The notes under the pieces: generated by a model | Seen by the model: only the letters and a program-made list of their open reading frames with translations | Database searches by the model: none | What the model was told of the DNA's origin: nothing | Assembly: GCA_002480345.1 (NCBI GenBank) | Contig: DLBY01000014.1 | Location: forward strand, 1 to 15,602 | DNA length: 15,602 nt | Reading direction: 5' to 3' | From: Phycisphaerales bacterium UBA7812 | Lineage (GTDB): Bacteria; Planctomycetota; Phycisphaerae; Phycisphaerales; UBA1924 | Part shown: piece by piece, positions 12,903-15,602 of the stretch | Position numbering within the stretch: position 1 is the stretch's first letter | Layout: each line of letters opens with the position of its first letter | Made by a program: the position numbers and the translations under genes

Positions 12903-12908
12903 TAGACT
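12903..12908 (+). promoter_or_regulatory. Possible -10 box of the UbiB-family gene
   Basis: TAGACT ends 9 bp before ATG 12918, predicting a leader of only a few nucleotides and no Shine-Dalgarno site. No -35 box is seen. The 101-bp gap after mqnE has no terminator, so read-through from mqnE is also possible. Confidence 0.3.
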
Positions 12909-12917
12909 CGTTGCCCG

Positions 12918-14699
12918 ATGGCCGCCCGCATCCCCAATCTCCGCCGCACGCTCCGCAACATCAAGCGGGCCCAGGACATCATCACGGTCCTCGTGCGCTT
13001 CGGGTTCACGGACATCGTCCAGGAGCTCTCGATCGACCGCCTGCTGCTCAAGGGCAAGCGGATCGTCGGGATCGATAAGCCCGGCGAGGAAGTGACGCGC
13101 CAGCCGCACGCGGTCCGGCTGCGCGAAGCGGCGGTCGAGTTGGGGCCCAGCTTCGTCAAGCTCGCGCAGATCCTCGCGACGCGTCCCGACCTCGTGCCCG
13201 AGGACTGGACGCACGAGTTCGCCAAGCTCCAGAGCGGGGTCCCGCCTGTTCCCGCGGATGAGATCCGCGATCACATCGACAAGCTGTTCAAGGGCAAGAC
13301 CCACGAGCATTTCAAGGAGATCGACTACGACTCGTTCGCCGCGGCATCGGTCGGTCAGGCGCACCGCGCCGTGTTGCACGATGGGACGGAGGTGATCCTC
13401 AAGGTCCTGCGACCCAAGATCCGCCGGACGATCGAATCGGACATCGAGATCATGCGGGCGCTCGCGGAGATCGCCGAGAGCCGGTTCGAGGACATGGGCT
13501 ACAGCCCGACCGAGGTCGTCGAGCAATTCGAGCGACAGGTGATGCGCGAATTGGATTTCGCGCTCGAACTGCGGTCGATGCGGCGAATGGCGAACGCCTT
13601 CGCCGATCACCCGAGGCTCCGCTTCCCGACGACTTATCCCGAGCACTCCAACAAGTCCGTGCTCTGCATGGAGCGGGTGAAGGGGACCCTGCTCAGCGAT
13701 GCGGATTACGAGAGTTTCACGGATGCCGAGCGACACGACATCGTCTCGATCGGATCCGAGGTGGTTTTCACGCAGTGCTTCCAGCACGGATTCTTCCACG
13801 CCGACCCGCACCCCGGGAACATCTTCGTGCTGCGTGAGGATCCCCGGCCCGCTGGCGAACCGGAGTCTGTGCGCCAAGATTCCGAAGCGGATCCCGAATC
13901 ACCGGCGCTCCCGGCCGGGGACACGGGCATCCGGATCTGCCTGATCGATTTCGGGATGACCGGGAGCATCGATCCGCACACCCAGGAACTGCTCGCCGAT
14001 CTCGTGCACGGGACGGTCAACGGCGACCTCGAACGCGTCATCGATGTCGTTGTCGCCCTGACGGACATGAAGCCTCTCGACGCCGCCTCGCGACGCTTCC
14101 GCGCCGATGTCTGGGAGTTCATCAGCAAGTTCCAGACGGGGAGTCTCGCCGATCTGGAGATGGGGGCGCTGCTCAGCGAGTTCTTCCAGAAGCTCAAACG
14201 CCACAGGCTCCGCTGCCCCTCCGACATCGTCTACCTGATCAAGGCGATCACGACGATCGAGGGCGTCGCGGAGTCGGTCTGCCCCGAGTTCGACCTGGTC
14301 GGGCATGTCCGCCCCCAGATCGAAGCGCTCGTGAAGCGCCGTTACGGGTTCAAAGCGGTCCGGAGGCGGGTGCAGAACACCTCGATCGCGTACGCCGAGC
14401 TCGTGGAGAACATCCCGCGGGATCTCAAGGCCTTCTCGAAGATGGTCCAACAGGAGCAACTCGCAGTTCAGCTGCGCCACGACGGGCTCGAGGACCTGAC
14501 CGACGAGATCGAGAACGCGAGCAAGAACATCTCGTTCTCCCTGCACATCGCGGCCCTGCTGGTCTGCGGCGCAATCCTGTTCCTCGCCGACGCGGCGGGC
14601 CAGAAAGGGTTCGGCGTGCTCTCCGTGCTCGGAGCCGTCTCCGTCGCATTGGGCGGCATTGTCGCCACCTACCGCGCGATCCAGACGACCTTCCGTTGA
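12918..14699 (+). CDS. UbiB/ABC1 (AarF) atypical protein-kinase-like protein
   Basis: Member of the ABC1/UbiB family: membrane-associated ATP-binding kinase-like proteins that support quinone biosynthesis or lipid handling; the exact reaction is unsettled. The 593-residue protein shows LGPSFVKLAQILATRPDLVP (75-94), a variant of the KxGQ motif reading KLAQ; the Ala-rich loop AAASVGQAH (141-149); Lys162 in VILKVLRP; ELDF (211-214); HADPHPGN (294-301); and the DFG-type LIDFGMTG (342-349). About 30 Pro/Glu/Asp-rich residues (308-337) separate the last two motifs, more than usual. Two hydrophobic segments near the C-terminus (about 545-590) are typical membrane anchors. Its position after mqnE fits a role in quinone metabolism, but this is inference. 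ATG 12918 begins a basic helix (MAARIPNLRRTLRNIKRAQD) typical of the family. It ends 6 bp from the stop of the convergent protease gene. Confidence 0.9.
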   Translation: MAARIPNLRRTLRNIKRAQDIITVLVRFGFTDIVQELSIDRLLLKGKRIVGIDKPGEEVTRQPHAVRLREAAVELGPSFVKLAQILATRPDLVPEDWTHEFAKLQSGVPPVPADEIRDHIDKLFKGKTHEHFKEIDYDSFAAASVGQAHRAVLHDGTEVILKVLRPKIRRTIESDIEIMRALAEIAESRFEDMGYSPTEVVEQFERQVMRELDFALELRSMRRMANAFADHPRLRFPTTYPEHSNKSVLCMERVKGTLLSDADYESFTDAERHDIVSIGSEVVFTQCFQHGFFHADPHPGNIFVLREDPRPAGEPESVRQDSEADPESPALPAGDTGIRICLIDFGMTGSIDPHTQELLADLVHGTVNGDLERVIDVVVALTDMKPLDAASRRFRADVWEFISKFQTGSLADLEMGALLSEFFQKLKRHRLRCPSDIVYLIKAITTIEGVAESVCPEFDLVGHVRPQIEALVKRRYGFKAVRRRVQNTSIAYAELVENIPRDLKAFSKMVQQEQLAVQLRHDGLEDLTDEIENASKNISFSLHIAALLVCGAILFLADAAGQKGFGVLSVLGAVSVALGGIVATYRAIQTTFR

Positions 14700-14705
14700 G
14701 CCGCC

Positions 14706-15602
14706 TCAGCGACCGAGCCGGACATCGAGCGTCTTCTCGTCGATCGAGCCATCGTCTGCGATGGACCGGACCCGCACCTCGACGGACTTCGCGGCCAGCA
14801 ACCCCTTCGCGGTCAGCAGCGTGAACACATCCGCGTCGGTCCGCACCGATTCGCCGCCGACCGTGAGAATCTCCTGGTCGACCTCGAACCCGATCCGATC
14901 CGCGGGCGACGAATCAAAGACATTCGTGACGATCGGCCCGCCCGGCCCCGTCCCGATGCGGAAGCCGAGCTGGAACATGATCGGGATGCGTGCACGGGCA
15001 CCGAGGACATGATCGGGCAACTCGCCCAGCACGACCTGCACGGTGCGCGGCTCGCCATCCCGATACAACTCGATCTCGACGGGCTCCGTAGCGGGGATCG
15101 TCCCGACGATCGACTGGAATATCTTGAACTCCGGGACCGACTGGCCCGCGACCGCGGTGATCACATCGCCGTCCTCGATCCCTCCCCGATCGCTCGGCCC
15201 GTCCGGCTCGACCCGCACGCGCATGCCGCGCAGGTAGTCGCCGCGAGGACTCTCAAACCCAACCGCGCCGATCAACGAGACACCGAGGAAGCCTCGGGAG
15301 ACCTGCCCCGAATCGATGAGTTGGTCGACAACCGTCTCGATGGTGGGCAGCGGGATCGCGAAGGAGATGCCCGCGGAATCCCCGCCCGCCTCGTCGAGAC
15401 CGGACCCGCCGTCGCGCGCCGTCGCGATAGCAACATTCATGCCGATGACCCGCCCGCGCGCGCTCACGAGAGGCCCTCCAGAGTTCCCCGGATTCACCGC
15501 CGCGTCCGTCTGGATGAAATTCGTGAACCCGCCGAACTCGGCGGTGGACATCGGATCGCGCCCCAGCCCCGAGATGATGCCCTCGCTCATGGAGAACTTG
15601 AA
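14706..15602 (-). CDS. HtrA/DegP-type serine protease with two PDZ domains (5' end beyond window)
   Basis: C-terminal 298 residues of a trypsin-like envelope protease/chaperone that degrades misfolded periplasmic proteins. The frame stays open to the window end (FKFSMSEG...), so the start is outside; the ATG at 15590 lies within the protease core. Visible: FIQTDAAVNPGNSGGPLV (29-46 of the visible part) with the catalytic Ser in GNSGG, genomic 15480-15482; GISFAIPL, the usual end of the protease domain; PDZ1 beginning GFLGVSL (about 104-195) with GIEDGDVITAVAGQSV; and PDZ2 (about 205-290) with SSPADRIGFEVDQEILTVGG. The catalytic His and Asp, and any signal peptide, lie outside. An acidic Gly-rich loop (ARDGGSGLDEAGGDS) precedes the last protease strand. 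It converges with the UbiB-family gene with only 6 bp between stop codons and no visible terminator. Confidence 0.9.
   Translation of the reverse strand, partial: FKFSMSEGIISGLGRDPMSTAEFGGFTNFIQTDAAVNPGNSGGPLVSARGRVIGMNVAIATARDGGSGLDEAGGDSAGISFAIPLPTIETVVDQLIDSGQVSRGFLGVSLIGAVGFESPRGDYLRGMRVRVEPDGPSDRGGIEDGDVITAVAGQSVPEFKIFQSIVGTIPATEPVEIELYRDGEPRTVQVVLGELPDHVLGARARIPIMFQLGFRIGTGPGGPIVTNVFDSSPADRIGFEVDQEILTVGGESVRTDADVFTLLTAKGLLAAKSVEVRVRSIADDGSIDEKTLDVRLGR

Noticed and set aside
11446..13877. Minus-strand open frames antisense to mqnE and the UbiB-family gene (11446-12696 and 12438-13877)
   Set aside because: They overlap each other, have no recognisable domains, and lie opposite conserved genes.
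1..15602. CRISPR array, insertion sequence, phage, toxin-antitoxin or defence genes
   Set aside because: No spaced direct repeats, transposase, integrase or nuclease motifs were found. All sizeable genes are housekeeping or envelope functions, so I do not claim a new defence or mobile system here.

Overview
This is a chromosomal housekeeping window with high G+C and dense coding on both strands. It probably comes from a Planctomycetota bacterium, with Phycisphaerae-like the best guess. The reasons are the futalosine-pathway enzyme MqnE (menaquinone), a cysteine-rich DUF11 lipoprotein reminiscent of PVC-superphylum envelope proteins, a Thermus-type long isocitrate dehydrogenase, many gene starts without Shine-Dalgarno sequences, and scattered rather than long operons. 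The lineage call is inference; there is no rRNA or other decisive marker here.

Layout, left to right. Plus strand: the 3' part of a TolC-family outer-membrane efflux protein (2-790), a two-domain Sua5 threonylcarbamoyl-AMP synthase (846-1850) and an isocitrate dehydrogenase with NAD-type cofactor residues (1908-3395) ending in a clear intrinsic terminator. Minus strand: a secreted Cys-rich DUF11 lipoprotein (3666-5324), then an ALDH7 aldehyde dehydrogenase (6266-7831) translationally coupled to ribose-5-phosphate isomerase A (5569-6273). Plus strand: RdgB house-cleaning nucleotidase (7900-8571), diverging from the ALDH gene across 68 bp. A 346-bp stretch follows with hairpins and a doubtful 32-codon ORF. 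Minus strand: dnaK (8918-10840), then a small membrane-anchored zinc-ribbon-like protein (11015-11338). Plus strand: mqnE (11458-12816) and a UbiB/ABC1 kinase-like protein (12918-14699). Last, on the minus strand, the C-terminal two thirds of an HtrA/DegP-type protease with two PDZ domains (14706 to the window end).

Functional links: central carbon metabolism (icd, rpiA, aldehyde oxidation), tRNA modification (Sua5), nucleotide-pool sanitation (RdgB), envelope and protein quality control (TolC, DUF11 lipoprotein, DnaK, HtrA) and quinone metabolism (mqnE next to a UbiB-family gene). I see no mobile element, CRISPR array, tRNA, rRNA or phage gene.

I did not find an evident new multi-gene system. 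The most interesting signals are regulatory. dnaK has a near-consensus sigma-54 (-24/-12) promoter with inverted repeats upstream, where an enhancer-binding protein could sit. At least four genes have TANNNT -10 boxes only 5-6 bp before an ATG and no Shine-Dalgarno sequence, suggesting leaderless mRNAs. Protein-level oddities are the cysteine-rich DUF11 lipoprotein, a roughly 60-residue insertion in MqnE, altered active-site loops in RpiA and a KLAQ variant of the UbiB KxGQ motif.
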